NCBI GenBank assembly: GCA_009692925.1 | Contig: SHYG01000005.1 | Location: 1-53,017 of the forward strand | Direction of reading: 5' to 3' | Origin: Dehalococcoidia bacterium | GTDB lineage: Bacteria > Chloroflexota > Dehalococcoidia > Lucifugimonadales > UBA3495 | Length of the DNA stretch: 53,017 nucleotides | In this document: piece after piece, positions 8,494 to 17,127 of the stretch | Layout of the letters: every line of letters starts with the position of its first letter | Numbering within the stretch: the stretch's first letter is position 1 | Position numbers and translations under genes: made by a program | The notes under the pieces: model-generated | Databases searched by the model: none | What the model was told of the DNA's origin: nothing | What the model saw: only the letters and a program-made list of their open reading frames with translations

Positions 8494-9906
8494 ATGAGTG
8501 TAAATAGTGTGAATACCCAGGCCAAAACCATCGCCCAGTTGCGGCGCGCCGGCTACCAGGTGCTGCCCGTGCGGGAAGAGTTGCGCAAGAACTTGATGGC
8601 CAAGATCCGCGCGGAGGAGCCGGTGTTCCCCGGCATCGTGGGGTTTGAAGACACGGTGATCCCCCAGCTGGAGAACGCCCTCCTGGCGGGGCAGGATGTG
8701 ATATTGCTGGGCGAGCGCGGACAGGCCAAGTCCCGGCTCATCCGCAGCCTCACCACGCTGCTGGACGAGTTTGTGCCGCGCATCGCCGGCTGCGAGATTA
8801 ACGACAACCCTTACAACCCCGTCTGCCGGCCCTGCCGCGACCTGGTGGCAGCCCAGGGCGACAGAACTGAGATTGAATGGATCTCCCGGGAAGAGCGGTA
8901 CTCGGAAAAGCTGGCTACCCCGGACATCTCCATCGCCGACCTAATCGGGGAGATTGACCCCATCAAGGTGGCCGAGGGCCGGCATCTGTCCAGCGAGCTG
9001 GTCATCCACTACGGTCTGGTGCCCCGCACCAACCGGGGCATCTTCTCCATCAACGAACTGCCTGACCTAGCGGAGCGCATCCAGGTGGGCCTGTTCAATC
9101 TAATGGAGGAGCGGGACGTGCAGATTAAGGGCTACCGCATTCGCCTGCCCCTAGACGTGTTTGTGGTGGCCACCGCCAACCCGGAGGACTACACCAACCG
9201 AGGCCGTATCGTCACGCCGCTGAAGGACCGATACGGCGCGCAAATTCGCACCCACTACCCACGGACCATCGAGGAAGAGATGGTCATCATGGACCAGGAG
9301 CGGGTCAAGTTCCACGACGAGTCCAACGTGGTGGCGCCCGGCTACATGAAGGAGATAATCGCGGAGATTACCAACCAGGCGCGCCACAGCAACGAGATAA
9401 ACCAGCGCTCCGGGGTCAGCGTGCGGGTGTCCATTGCCAACTTCGAGACCCTGCTGAGCAACGCCGTGCGGCGGGCCATCCGCCACGGCGACCAGTGGGC
9501 CTGCCCCCGCATCAGCGACCTGCCCTACATCGTCGCCTCTTTGGCTGGCAAGATTGAGCTGGAGACCTTTGAGGAGGGCCGGGAGGGCAAGCTGGTCGAG
9601 GAGCTGACCAAGCGGGCGGTGCTGCGGGTTTTCGGCCAGCACCTGGAGCTGGGCAAGCTAGAGGCGGTCATGGCCTTCTTTGAGGCCGGCGGCGCGGCGG
9701 AGACCGGCACTGAGCGGCGGGCATCGGAGTATCCTGGCCTGCTGCGGGTGGTGGACGGCCTGGGCGCCGCGGTGCGCCTGCTGGCCCCCGACGAAACCCG
9801 CCCCGAGGTGCTGGCCTCCGCGGTGGAGTTTGTGCTGGAGGGGTTGCACCTGAACCGCCGCGTCAACTGCGAGCGCACCCCGGTGGGGTACAAGTACCAG
9901 AAGTAG
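8494..9906 (+). CDS. MoxR/ChlI-type AAA+ ATPase
   Basis: AAA+ ATPase of the magnesium-chelatase-I/MoxR clade, 470 residues. Walker A is GERGQAKS at 73-80, the Walker B region is IFSINEL at 183-189 (Asn-Glu in place of Asp-Glu), and sensor 1 lies in VVATANP. An insertion with Cys 100, 111 and 114 may bind metal. Relatives usually work with a VWA-domain protein as a metal-chelation or maturation machine, but no VWA gene is next to it here. The start ATG at 8494 follows GGGGGCAGGA; the frame is open further upstream but lacks a ribosome site there. It is not a bacteriochlorophyll chelatase on present evidence, because no other pigment genes are visible. Confidence 0.85.
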   Translation: MSVNSVNTQAKTIAQLRRAGYQVLPVREELRKNLMAKIRAEEPVFPGIVGFEDTVIPQLENALLAGQDVILLGERGQAKSRLIRSLTTLLDEFVPRIAGCEINDNPYNPVCRPCRDLVAAQGDRTEIEWISREERYSEKLATPDISIADLIGEIDPIKVAEGRHLSSELVIHYGLVPRTNRGIFSINELPDLAERIQVGLFNLMEERDVQIKGYRIRLPLDVFVVATANPEDYTNRGRIVTPLKDRYGAQIRTHYPRTIEEEMVIMDQERVKFHDESNVVAPGYMKEIIAEITNQARHSNEINQRSGVSVRVSIANFETLLSNAVRRAIRHGDQWACPRISDLPYIVASLAGKIELETFEEGREGKLVEELTKRAVLRVFGQHLELGKLEAVMAFFEAGGAAETGTERRASEYPGLLRVVDGLGAAVRLLAPDETRPEVLASAVEFVLEGLHLNRRVNCERTPVGYKYQK

Positions 9907-9931
9907 CGGGGCGCCTACTGACACTTGCCCC

Positions 9932-9960
9932 TTGACCGACTGCCGGTCAGCCTCTACTAT
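9932..9960 (+). promoter_or_regulatory. Sigma-70-type promoter for the radical SAM gene
   Basis: TTGACC (9932-9937), a 17-bp spacer, then TACTAT (9955-9960), the best -35/-10 pair on this side of the window. Predicted transcription start is near 9967, giving a leader of about 34 nt before ATG 10001. It implies the gene is expressed separately from the upstream ATPase. Confidence 0.65.
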
Positions 9961-10000
9961 TTAGCACAGACGTTCGATTCAGTGCTGGAGGTTGACCCGC

Positions 10001-10900
10001 ATGGCCGCCGCAGATGTTCAGGAGATCCAGTGCAAGTCGCTGCTCAACCGGGTGGACATTCCCCACTTCCCGTTCCGCTGGACCATCAACCCCTATCGGG
10101 GCTGCCGCCACGCCTGCACCTACTGCTACGCCCGGCCTACCCACGAGTTCTGGGGCATGGACGGCGGCAAGGAGTTTGAGCAGCGGGTCTTCGCCAAGGT
10201 CAATGCCCCGCAGGTGCTGCGGCACGAGCTATCCCGGCCCAAGTGGCAGAGGGAGCCCGTCGCCATGGGCACCGCGTCAGACCCTTACGAGCCTGCCGAG
10301 GCCGAGTACGGCCTGACCCGCCGCATCCTGCAGCTGCTGGCCGAGTTCCAGAATCCGGTGTCCATCACCACCAAGGGGGTGCTGGTGCGCCGGGACGTGG
10401 ACGTGTTGCAGCAGTTGCACGGCGCGGCGGAGGCCCAGGTGGTGTTCAGCGTGGGCACGCTGGATGAGAAGGTATGGAAGCAGACCGAGCCGGGCACTCC
10501 TCACCCGCAGGCGCGGCTGGAGGCCATGCAGTTCCTGGTGGAAAGCGGGGTGCCCGCCGGCGTGATGATGGCCCCCCTGCTGCCCGGCCTCTCCGACGGC
10601 TGGGAGAGCATCAACACCCTGGTGGCCGCCGCCGCGCAGCACAAGGCGCGGTTCCTGTCGGCCAACCTGCTGTTTCTGAAGTCCCGCTCCAAGGAGTGGT
10701 TCATGCCCTTCCTGCGGGAGGCGTACCCGCATTTGGCGCCGGCCTACGCCAAGCTGTACCGCAAGACCTACCCGGAACAGGACTACACCCAGCGGGTGCT
10801 GCGCGTGGTGAACGAAGCCCGGCGCCGGTGCCAGTTGCCCATGGTCACGCCGCCGCGCCAGCTTCAAGGCCCCCAAGGCCGGTTGCAGTTGGCCTTTTAG
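10001..10900 (+). CDS. Radical SAM protein, Rv2578c/SPL-like family
   Basis: 299-residue radical SAM protein with CRHACTYC at residues 35-42, preceded by INPYRG and followed by YARPTHEF, the hallmark of the Rv2578c family (related to spore photoproduct lyase by fold, function unknown). Later family features include GTASDPYEPAE and ITTKGVLVRRD. A TTG nine bases upstream is in frame, but ATG 10001 is preferred because GGAG lies 10 nt before it. It converges with phoU across a 17-bp palindrome. Confidence 0.85.
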   Translation: MAAADVQEIQCKSLLNRVDIPHFPFRWTINPYRGCRHACTYCYARPTHEFWGMDGGKEFEQRVFAKVNAPQVLRHELSRPKWQREPVAMGTASDPYEPAEAEYGLTRRILQLLAEFQNPVSITTKGVLVRRDVDVLQQLHGAAEAQVVFSVGTLDEKVWKQTEPGTPHPQARLEAMQFLVESGVPAGVMMAPLLPGLSDGWESINTLVAAAAQHKARFLSANLLFLKSRSKEWFMPFLREAYPHLAPAYAKLYRKTYPEQDYTQRVLRVVNEARRRCQLPMVTPPRQLQGPQGRLQLAF

Positions 10901-10940
10901 CCTTCGACAGGTGTTTATAAGGGCGGGCTTCTCTCCATGA

Positions 10941-10978
10941 CCACAGTAGGGGCGAGGTATGCCTCGCCCCTACTGTGG
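10941..10978. repeat. Perfect 17-bp palindrome between convergent genes
   Basis: Arms at 10941-10957 and 10962-10978 are exact complements (core GTAGGGGCGAGG / CCTCGCCCCTAC) with loop TATG. It lies between the 3' ends of the radical SAM gene and phoU, so it could terminate both. The same GTAGGGGC...GCCCCTAC style recurs at 22956, 27679 and 39311. Confidence 0.75.
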
Positions 10979-11006
10979 GGGTTCCAGAACGCGCTTCTCG
11001 CCCAAG

Positions 11007-11672
11007 TCAGTACCGGGACACGTTGGCCTCCACCATTTTGCCGGTCACCGAGTAGATGACCCGCTCGGCGATGTTGGTGGCTCGGTCGGCAATGCGCTCC
11101 AGGTCGTGGGCGGTCCACAGCAGCCAGGTGGCGCGCTGAATAGTCTGGGGGTCCTGGATCATGTACAAAAGCAGCTCCCGGTATACCTGGTCGTACAGCG
11201 CGTCCACCTCGTCGTCGTCCTGGCACACCTGCTGGGCCTTGACGACGTCCCGGTCACTCAGGGCCTCCAGACTCTTGCGCAGCATCAGGATGGACTTGTC
11301 CGCCATGCGGGGGATGTCAATGAGGGGCTTGAGCAGCGGCGTGTCCCCCATCATGATGCTAATCTTGGCAATGCCCTCGGCGTAGTCGCCCATCCGCTCC
11401 AGTTCCTGAGTGATGTGAAGCAAGGCGATGATGGTCCGCAGGTCTCGGGCGATGGGCTGCTGAGTGGCGATGATGTCGATGCACCGCTCCTCAATCTCAA
11501 ACCGCTTCTGGTCAATAAAGTCGTCCTCGCGAACGACCCGCTGGGAGGTCTCCATGTCCCGAGTTTTGAGGGAATCCACCGCCCGGGTAATGGCCTTCTC
11601 CACCATCCCGGCCAGGATTATCACCTCCTGGCGCAGGGTTTTAAGCTGGTTGTCCAAATCCAATCGTGGCAT
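11007..11672 (-). CDS. phoU: PhoU phosphate-signalling regulator
   Basis: PhoU links the Pst phosphate transporter to PhoR/PhoB and restrains the phosphate-starvation response. The 221-residue all-helical protein has the two PhoU repeats, with motifs DDFIDQKRFEIEE, RDLRTIIALLHITQELERMGD and the matching second-half segment DLERIADRATNIAE. Those acidic E/DxxxD elements bind metal clusters in relatives. The start at 11672 has a strong GGAGGTGG ribosome site; upstream in-frame codons belong to a shadow of the next gene. No pst or phoBR genes are adjacent. Confidence 0.93.
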   Translation of the reverse strand: MPRLDLDNQLKTLRQEVIILAGMVEKAITRAVDSLKTRDMETSQRVVREDDFIDQKRFEIEERCIDIIATQQPIARDLRTIIALLHITQELERMGDYAEGIAKISIMMGDTPLLKPLIDIPRMADKSILMLRKSLEALSDRDVVKAQQVCQDDDEVDALYDQVYRELLLYMIQDPQTIQRATWLLWTAHDLERIADRATNIAERVIYSVTGKMVEANVSRY

Positions 11673-11721
11673 GATCCACCTCCATCTCTGGGGTACCAAC
11701 CAAGGGCGCCTCGGGCGCTGG

Positions 11722-12174
11722 CTACACTGGATGCCAGAAGGGCGCGCGCTGTCGCTGCTTCTCCAGGAGCCGGGTGTCCAGCAACTGCGGCGGCTGCACC
11801 TGCTCCGCCGGGTTGTAGCCGATGATTTGGAGCACCCCCGGGTTGGTGTAGTAACCATTATAAGTGTGGAGCACCAGGGCCTCGAAAAACTGCGGCTGGG
11901 CTCGCTCCACCAGCTTCAGCACCGCGTCCTGGCCCGCGGCGGAAAGCTCTAGAAATGCGCCTCCCTGTCCTGCCGCGGCGATCTCAATGTGGGCCACGCC
12001 CTGGTTGAACAGGCGGCGCAGGCTGTTGTCCTTAGCCACCTGGCGCTCGACATACTCCGCGACCCCCAAGTTGCCAGCGCCGGGCAGTTCCGCCTCGGCA
12101 GGAATGATGCGGTTAAGCACCCCGGCCAGCAGCTCCCGTTGGGCTTGGGTGAATATGCGCTGGATGGTAGTCAT
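11722..12174 (-). CDS. Gluconate 2-dehydrogenase subunit 3-like protein
   Basis: 150-residue protein with the family opening: a helix, then RIIPAEAELPGAGNLGVAEYVE. Relatives are small helper subunits of membrane-linked GMC or other dehydrogenases, often exported by Tat. No export signal is visible and no large dehydrogenase subunit is nearby, so it is an orphan here. The start ATG at 12174 is downstream of a CTGGAGG-like ribosome site. It lies 42 bp after the start of the CocE-type hydrolase gene's stop region, on the same strand. Confidence 0.7.
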   Translation of the reverse strand: MTTIQRIFTQAQRELLAGVLNRIIPAEAELPGAGNLGVAEYVERQVAKDNSLRRLFNQGVAHIEIAAAGQGGAFLELSAAGQDAVLKLVERAQPQFFEALVLHTYNGYYTNPGVLQIIGYNPAEQVQPPQLLDTRLLEKQRQRAPFWHPV

Positions 12175-12216
12175 AGCCTGATGCCTCCAGGGGCAGAGTC
12201 TGCTGCAATAATACCG

Positions 12217-13977
12217 CTATCGGGGAATGACGGGCAGCACGATGTGGGATGGGTAGGCCGCCGAGTGGTGGACCGTCTGCTGGGCCAGCTCCACTCGGGC
12301 GTCCTGCCCCAAGGGCGCCCCGGTGTTGGGGTTGCGGTCAAACCGGGGGAAGTTGCTGCTGGCAATCTCCACCCGCAGCCGATGTCCGGCGAACAGGACG
12401 TGGCTGGTGGACCACAGGTCGATGGTGTACTCGTACACCTGGCCCGGCCGGATGAAGGAAGCCTGGGTGGCGGAGGACCGGTAGCGGGCCCGCACAATGC
12501 CGTCCTGCAAGTTCTGGGCGTAGCCATCGGGGCGCACGTCCACCAGCTTGGCGGTGAAGTCGGTGTCCACGGCGCTGCTGGCGGCGTACAGGCAAACCTG
12601 AATGGGGCCGGTAAGCTCCAGGGCCCGCTCCAGCGGCTCGGAAGTGTACACCAGCACGTCGGGCCGGTCCTCCGTGGGGCGCTGATCGGCCACGCCATGG
12701 GGAATCATCAGCGTGTTGCCGCACCGGGTCGGCACCGGGTCGTTAGGATTGTAAATGTACGTGTCCACGGGCTCGGCGTCGGGCGGCACGGTGGACAACC
12801 CGCCGTCGCCATGGCGGCTGTTGGCCTGGCCCTGGCTGTGGCAGTAGTAACGAGTGTAATGGGTGCGAGCCAGCGGCCACTCCCACTCCTGGCGCCAGTG
12901 GTTCTCTCCCATGACGAAGAGGCTCACCGGCGGCTCATCCATGATTCCAGTTTCCATATCTTTGAGCCAATAGTCAAACCACCGTAGCAGAAACTGGTGT
13001 AGCTCAATGCTGGCCTCGGGGCCAAAGTCGATGTCCCCGGCGCCGCCGGAGTTGGGCGACGTGTAGGGGCGAATGTGGGCCCAGGGTCCCACCAGCAGCT
13101 TCTGGCTGCGCCGGGCTTGCTCACTCCCGCCGTTGGCGCGGATAGCCTGGTAGGCGTTGAGGGCGCCCTCCAGAAAGATGTCGTACCAGGAGCTAACATG
13201 GAACATGGGAATCTTGACGCCTTCCAGGTTCCGCAGCAGGTTAATTCGCGACCAGTACGGGCCGTCGGTCTCGTTCTGGAAGTACTCGCCAAAGTAGGGC
13301 GCGGTCTCCTTCAGCCAATCCACCCAGTCCCGCAGGGGCAGGTGGCGATACCATTGATCTTTTAACGGCTGGCCAAAGTTGCCGGCGGGCAGCACGTACT
13401 CATCCATGCGCGCCAGCAGGTCGGTGCGGCCCAGGCGCTCCAGGGTGTTGCGGCCTTTGTGGATGGCGTAGGGCACCATCCAGCCCCACTCCATGGCGCC
13501 GCCGGTGTGGTAAACCCAGCTCTGGTGGAAGTCGGACGACGCCGACACCGGAGCCATGGCCTGCAGATGGGGCGGCAGCGGGTTGGAGGTAGCCAGAGTG
13601 TACTGGGTGGCGCCGAGATAAGACTGGCCGGTCGTGCCCACCCTGCCGTTGGACCAGGACTGGCGGGCGGCCCACTCCACGGTGTCGTAGCCATCATTGG
13701 CTTCCTGGAACAGGGGCTCGTAGTACACGCCCTCGGACTCAAAGCGCCCCCGGCAGTCCTGGATCACCACCACGTAGCCGTGTTTGGAGAAGAACCACAC
13801 CGAGTGGTCTGGATTCGCGACGTAACCGTCCTTGCCGTAGGGCCCGCGGGTGACCAGAACCGGAAAGCGGCCGGGAGCGTCGGGCCGGAAGACGTCGGCG
13901 GCCAGACGCGTACCGTCGCGCATGGGCACCATTACATTGTGGTCGCGGAGGACCTTGTAGTCTTTCGGTTGTGGCAT
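12217..13977 (-). CDS. CocE/NonD family hydrolase (X-Pro dipeptidyl-peptidase fold)
   Basis: 586-residue serine hydrolase. It opens with VPMRDGTRLAADVFRP, has the oxyanion region TRGPYGKDG, and carries the nucleophile motif GQSYLG with Ser 119. The C-terminal third is the jelly-roll domain typical of CocE cocaine esterase and X-Pro dipeptidyl-peptidases. Substrate is unknown; such enzymes hydrolyse esters or amides. There is no signal peptide, so it is probably cytosolic. It is upstream of the small dehydrogenase-subunit-like gene on the same strand, though a shared function is not evident. Confidence 0.88.
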   Translation of the reverse strand: MPQPKDYKVLRDHNVMVPMRDGTRLAADVFRPDAPGRFPVLVTRGPYGKDGYVANPDHSVWFFSKHGYVVVIQDCRGRFESEGVYYEPLFQEANDGYDTVEWAARQSWSNGRVGTTGQSYLGATQYTLATSNPLPPHLQAMAPVSASSDFHQSWVYHTGGAMEWGWMVPYAIHKGRNTLERLGRTDLLARMDEYVLPAGNFGQPLKDQWYRHLPLRDWVDWLKETAPYFGEYFQNETDGPYWSRINLLRNLEGVKIPMFHVSSWYDIFLEGALNAYQAIRANGGSEQARRSQKLLVGPWAHIRPYTSPNSGGAGDIDFGPEASIELHQFLLRWFDYWLKDMETGIMDEPPVSLFVMGENHWRQEWEWPLARTHYTRYYCHSQGQANSRHGDGGLSTVPPDAEPVDTYIYNPNDPVPTRCGNTLMIPHGVADQRPTEDRPDVLVYTSEPLERALELTGPIQVCLYAASSAVDTDFTAKLVDVRPDGYAQNLQDGIVRARYRSSATQASFIRPGQVYEYTIDLWSTSHVLFAGHRLRVEIASSNFPRFDRNPNTGAPLGQDARVELAQQTVHHSAAYPSHIVLPVIPR

Positions 13978-14246
13978 GGTTAGCGCCTGGTTAACCCCAT
14001 CTCATCGAATTGGACACCAGGATTGGACGCCGGGATGTCAGCAATGCTGGGAACCTGTCTCAATATGCACCAGAATACGCCCCCATGGAATCGGGCGTCA
14101 ATGGCGACTGGGGTGTATCCGGCCCGGTTGCTGGCAATCTGCAGGGTTTCAGCCGCGGCGGTCGTTGAAACCAGGCGGGTTCGAGGGTATCATTGCGTAT
14201 CTGCGGCGGCATCAGCAGGTGTGGCACTCGGGCGAAGGTGGCAGGC

Positions 14247-15026
14247 ATGGATATGGGAGCACTTACCGCCTGGGCGCGGAGGGCGCCGCTCCTGGGCCGG
14301 CGCTGGTGGTGGCGGTCGCATCTTCAGGAACTGGCGCTGTACGCCGGCGCCTATGCCGTGTATCTGCTGACCCGGGGCCTGTTCTTCGCGGACACGGAAG
14401 GCCAGGCCCTGGACAACGCCGGCAAGATCATGCGGCTGGAGCACTGGCTGGGGATTGGCTGGGAATCGGGATGGCAATCCTGGGCCGTGGCGCACGCGCA
14501 GTCTCTGGTGGTTGCCCTCAACTGGCTGTACATCCTAACCTACTGGCCGGTGATACTTGTCACCGCGATGGTCCTGTACTTCACCGGCCGGGCGGCCTAC
14601 GGGTATTACCGCCGCGTAGTGGTGGTCAGCCTCGCACTGGCCCTGACGGCTTTCGCTCTCTTTCCGGTGGCCCCGCCTTTCGGGGTCCGGGAAAACTTGA
14701 TGGATACCATTCAGGCGTTTGGACCAGTCTTTTACGGCGGCCCGGAAATGGCCCGCTACTACAACACGCTGGCCGCCATGCCCAGTCTCCACTTCACCTG
14801 GACGGCAATTCTTGGCGTGCTGTTCCTGCGTCGGGCTAAAGGGTGGCTCAGAGTGGCGGGCGTGCTGTACCCAACGGCGACTTTCTGCGCGATCATCATC
14901 ACCGGCAACCACTACTTCCTTGACGCGGTGGCAGGCGGACTGGTGGCGGCGGTGGGATTTGCGGTGGTGGAGGCCTGGAGCCGGCGGCGGCAACTGCGCC
15001 TACGCCCGCCCGCTTCGGGAGAGTGA
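14247..15026 (+). CDS. PAP2-superfamily membrane phosphatase
   Basis: 259-residue protein with about six hydrophobic helices. It carries the PAP2 motifs that form the active site: the SLHFTW element (MPSLHFTW) and the distal GNHYFLDAVAGG with His and Asp. The arrangement, and the PPFGVRE loop before them, resemble the inositol-phosphorylceramide-synthase/aureobasidin-resistance-like branch of PAP2, so it may dephosphorylate or exchange head groups of phospholipids at the membrane. ATG 14247 follows GAAGGTGG; ATG 14253 is the alternative. It ends 5 bp from the convergent next gene. Confidence 0.82.
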   Translation: MDMGALTAWARRAPLLGRRWWWRSHLQELALYAGAYAVYLLTRGLFFADTEGQALDNAGKIMRLEHWLGIGWESGWQSWAVAHAQSLVVALNWLYILTYWPVILVTAMVLYFTGRAAYGYYRRVVVVSLALALTAFALFPVAPPFGVRENLMDTIQAFGPVFYGGPEMARYYNTLAAMPSLHFTWTAILGVLFLRRAKGWLRVAGVLYPTATFCAIIITGNHYFLDAVAGGLVAAVGFAVVEAWSRRRQLRLRPPASGE

Positions 15027-15031
15027 TGCGG

Positions 15032-15739
15032 CTATGCCCCAGATGCCAGCAGTCCGGCGATGGTGGTAATCCAGAAAAGCACTCCCAGCAGGGCGAAGGC
15101 CACCTCGCCGGGGGCTACTCTGGGGCTGACCGCCCGCATTCCGGTGAGGCTGGCCCAGTAGCGGTTCAGATTGCTCTGGATGCTGACCAGCAGACCCGCC
15201 ACCACCAGGATGCTAATGCCATCAATCAAGGCCACGTTGCGGGCCGTGGCACTGGTGATTGATTCCGCGGGCGTCAGGGGCTGGAACCCTCCGGAGACCT
15301 GAAACGACGCCCACCCCAGCGCCGAATAAACCATCACCAGCGCCACCGACCATCCCGGGCTGAGAGTGCAGGGCAGGCCCGCCCGCGCCATCAAATCGCG
15401 AAAGGCGCGGATGTGGGCGTGGGTGCGGAAGAGCCCGTAGACGGGCAGCAGCAGGGTCAGGGCGTGCCACACGGGGAAGCCGCGGCCGCCGGTGTGGTCG
15501 CGGTGCTGGCGCCAGGTCAGGTAGAACCAGTAGAAGAGGTACAGGCCGTAGGACAGCACGGTCATCACCAGCACTCGCCGGGGCGACAGGATGTATGGCA
15601 GCACTGTGGAGTCATCAGCGGCTCCCGGCGGCTGGGGGGTGAAGGCCGGAGCCGGGGCTGGCGCGACGGACCGGCCGCAACTGCCGCAGAACTTATGCTG
15701 GGATTCAATCAGGGCGCCGCAGTTGGTGCAGGCAGGCAT
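15032..15739 (-). CDS. Zinc-ribbon membrane protein (DUF4234-like)
   Basis: 235 residues. The N-terminus is a zinc ribbon (CTNCGALI...KFCGSCGRS), followed by a Pro-rich linker and then several membrane helices. The region VLSYGLYLFYWFYLTWRQ resembles DUF4234, a domain of unknown function. The ribbon should face the cytosol. No operon partner is evident: the gene converges with the PAP2 gene and is 28 bp from the stop of the CoA-transferase gene. Confidence 0.7.
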   Translation of the reverse strand: MPACTNCGALIESQHKFCGSCGRSVAPAPAPAFTPQPPGAADDSTVLPYILSPRRVLVMTVLSYGLYLFYWFYLTWRQHRDHTGGRGFPVWHALTLLLPVYGLFRTHAHIRAFRDLMARAGLPCTLSPGWSVALVMVYSALGWASFQVSGGFQPLTPAESITSATARNVALIDGISILVVAGLLVSIQSNLNRYWASLTGMRAVSPRVAPGEVAFALLGVLFWITTIAGLLASGA

Positions 15740-15767
15740 TTAGCTTCTCTTTAACCCACTACCTTGG

Positions 15768-16955
15768 CTAACCAACGACCTTGGCATCGCGCATCTGCTG
15801 GACTTGGGCCTCATTGTAGCCCAGCTCCCGCAACACCTCGCCGGTGTGCTGCCCCAGCATCGGCGCGGGAAGGCGCAGGCTGCCGGGCGTGTCTGACAGC
15901 CGGATGGGGACATCTACCATCTCCACCGCTCCGGCCTGGGGATGTTGCTGCGTGGTGAACATCTGGTTGGCCCGCACCTGCGGGTGATCAAACACCTCGT
16001 GGCGTTCCAGCACCGGCGCGGCGGCCACGTCGTGACGTTCCAGAATTTGCAGCCACTCGTCCCTGGGCCGTGTAGCCAGGATACCCGAAATCAGCTCGTA
16101 CAGCTCCTGGCTTCGCTGCGCACGCTTCAGGGTATTGCCGTAGTCCGGGTCGTCAATCAGGTGCTCCAGCTCCAGGGCGCGGCAGAGGGCGGCAAACTGC
16201 GGGTCGCCGACTACCACCAGCAGCAGGAACCGCCCGTCCTGGCACCGGTAGGGAGAGTACAGCGCCTGGGCGGAGAAGTCCACGCTTTCCTGCCGGGGAG
16301 ACTCGTGCTCCACCCGCACCATGTCCACCGTCTGCATGGCCAGGGCCATGTGCAGCAGGGCGGTATCCACCCGCTGGCCGCGGCCGGTGCGCTGCCGGGC
16401 CAGCAACGCCAGCGCCACGCCGTAGGCCACCGCCAGGGGCGTCGATGCGTCGGCGACCCAAACGCCGCTGGCGATGGGGGTTCCGTCCGGCGTGCGGCGC
16501 TTGCCCAGAATCCCCGCCAGCGACTGGAACAGCAGGTCGTAGCCGCGACGGCGGGCGTAGGGCCCCGCCGGGCCAAAGGCGGAGACCGCGGCGTACACCA
16601 GCCTGGGGTTGCGCCGGGACAGGGTGCCGTAGTCATAGCCCAGCTTCACGTCTGCGCTGGGACGGAAGTTCTGGATGAACACGTCCGCCTGGTCCACCAG
16701 CCGGTAAAGCACCTCTTGCCCTTTGGGTAGACTAATGTCCAGGGCAATGCCCCGCTTGTTCCGGTTAATGGACAGAAAGGCGCGGCTCTCCCCTCCGGCG
16801 ATGGGTGGCTGGGTCAGCAGGCGGCGGGCGTCGTCGCCCCACAAGGGCTCGACCTTGACCACCTCGGCCCCCTGGTCCGCCAGGTACATGCCGGCGCCGG
16901 GGGCGGCCCAGACCTGGGCCACTTCCACCACTCGGATGCCTTCCAGGGCAGACAG
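15768..16955 (-). CDS. CaiB/BaiF family III CoA-transferase, probable CTG start
   Basis: Family III CoA-transferases move CoA between organic acids. The 395-residue product shows the standard N-terminus (LEGIRVVEVAQVWAAPGAGMYLADQGAEVVKVE), the RNKRGIALD strand, and VSAFGPAGPYARRRGYDLL, whose preceding segment includes the usual active-site region. No ATG, GTG or TTG sits at the expected start. A CTG at 16955 has AAGAGGTG four nt upstream and gives exactly the family N-terminus, so I choose it. The next in-frame ATG (17087) would add 44 unrelated residues. The substrate cannot be read from sequence; a divergent MFS transporter gene suggests an uptake/activation pair. Confidence 0.87.
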   Translation of the reverse strand: MSALEGIRVVEVAQVWAAPGAGMYLADQGAEVVKVEPLWGDDARRLLTQPPIAGGESRAFLSINRNKRGIALDISLPKGQEVLYRLVDQADVFIQNFRPSADVKLGYDYGTLSRRNPRLVYAAVSAFGPAGPYARRRGYDLLFQSLAGILGKRRTPDGTPIASGVWVADASTPLAVAYGVALALLARQRTGRGQRVDTALLHMALAMQTVDMVRVEHESPRQESVDFSAQALYSPYRCQDGRFLLLVVVGDPQFAALCRALELEHLIDDPDYGNTLKRAQRSQELYELISGILATRPRDEWLQILERHDVAAAPVLERHEVFDHPQVRANQMFTTQQHPQAGAVEMVDVPIRLSDTPGSLRLPAPMLGQHTGEVLRELGYNEAQVQQMRDAKVVG

Positions 16956-17071
16956 GGCGCACCTCTTATTGCAGATTACGGCAGAGTTCAGCCGGGGCAG
17001 CCTGCGCTGGAACTGCCAGCCTCCAGAGGATACGCCAATCCCCTGAGGAAGACAATTCCAGGTGCGCCAGT

Positions 17072-17100
17072 TTGCCACCGTATGCAATCCAGTTTAGAAT
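17072..17100 (+). promoter_or_regulatory. Promoter for the MFS transporter gene
   Basis: TTGCCA (17072-17077), 17-bp spacer, TAGAAT (17095-17100). The predicted transcription start near 17107 lies downstream of the GTG at 17104, so that codon cannot be the start; this supports the TTG at 17128. Confidence 0.6.
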
Positions 17101-17127
17101 AGTGTGACTTTGCATTGGAGGGTCTAC

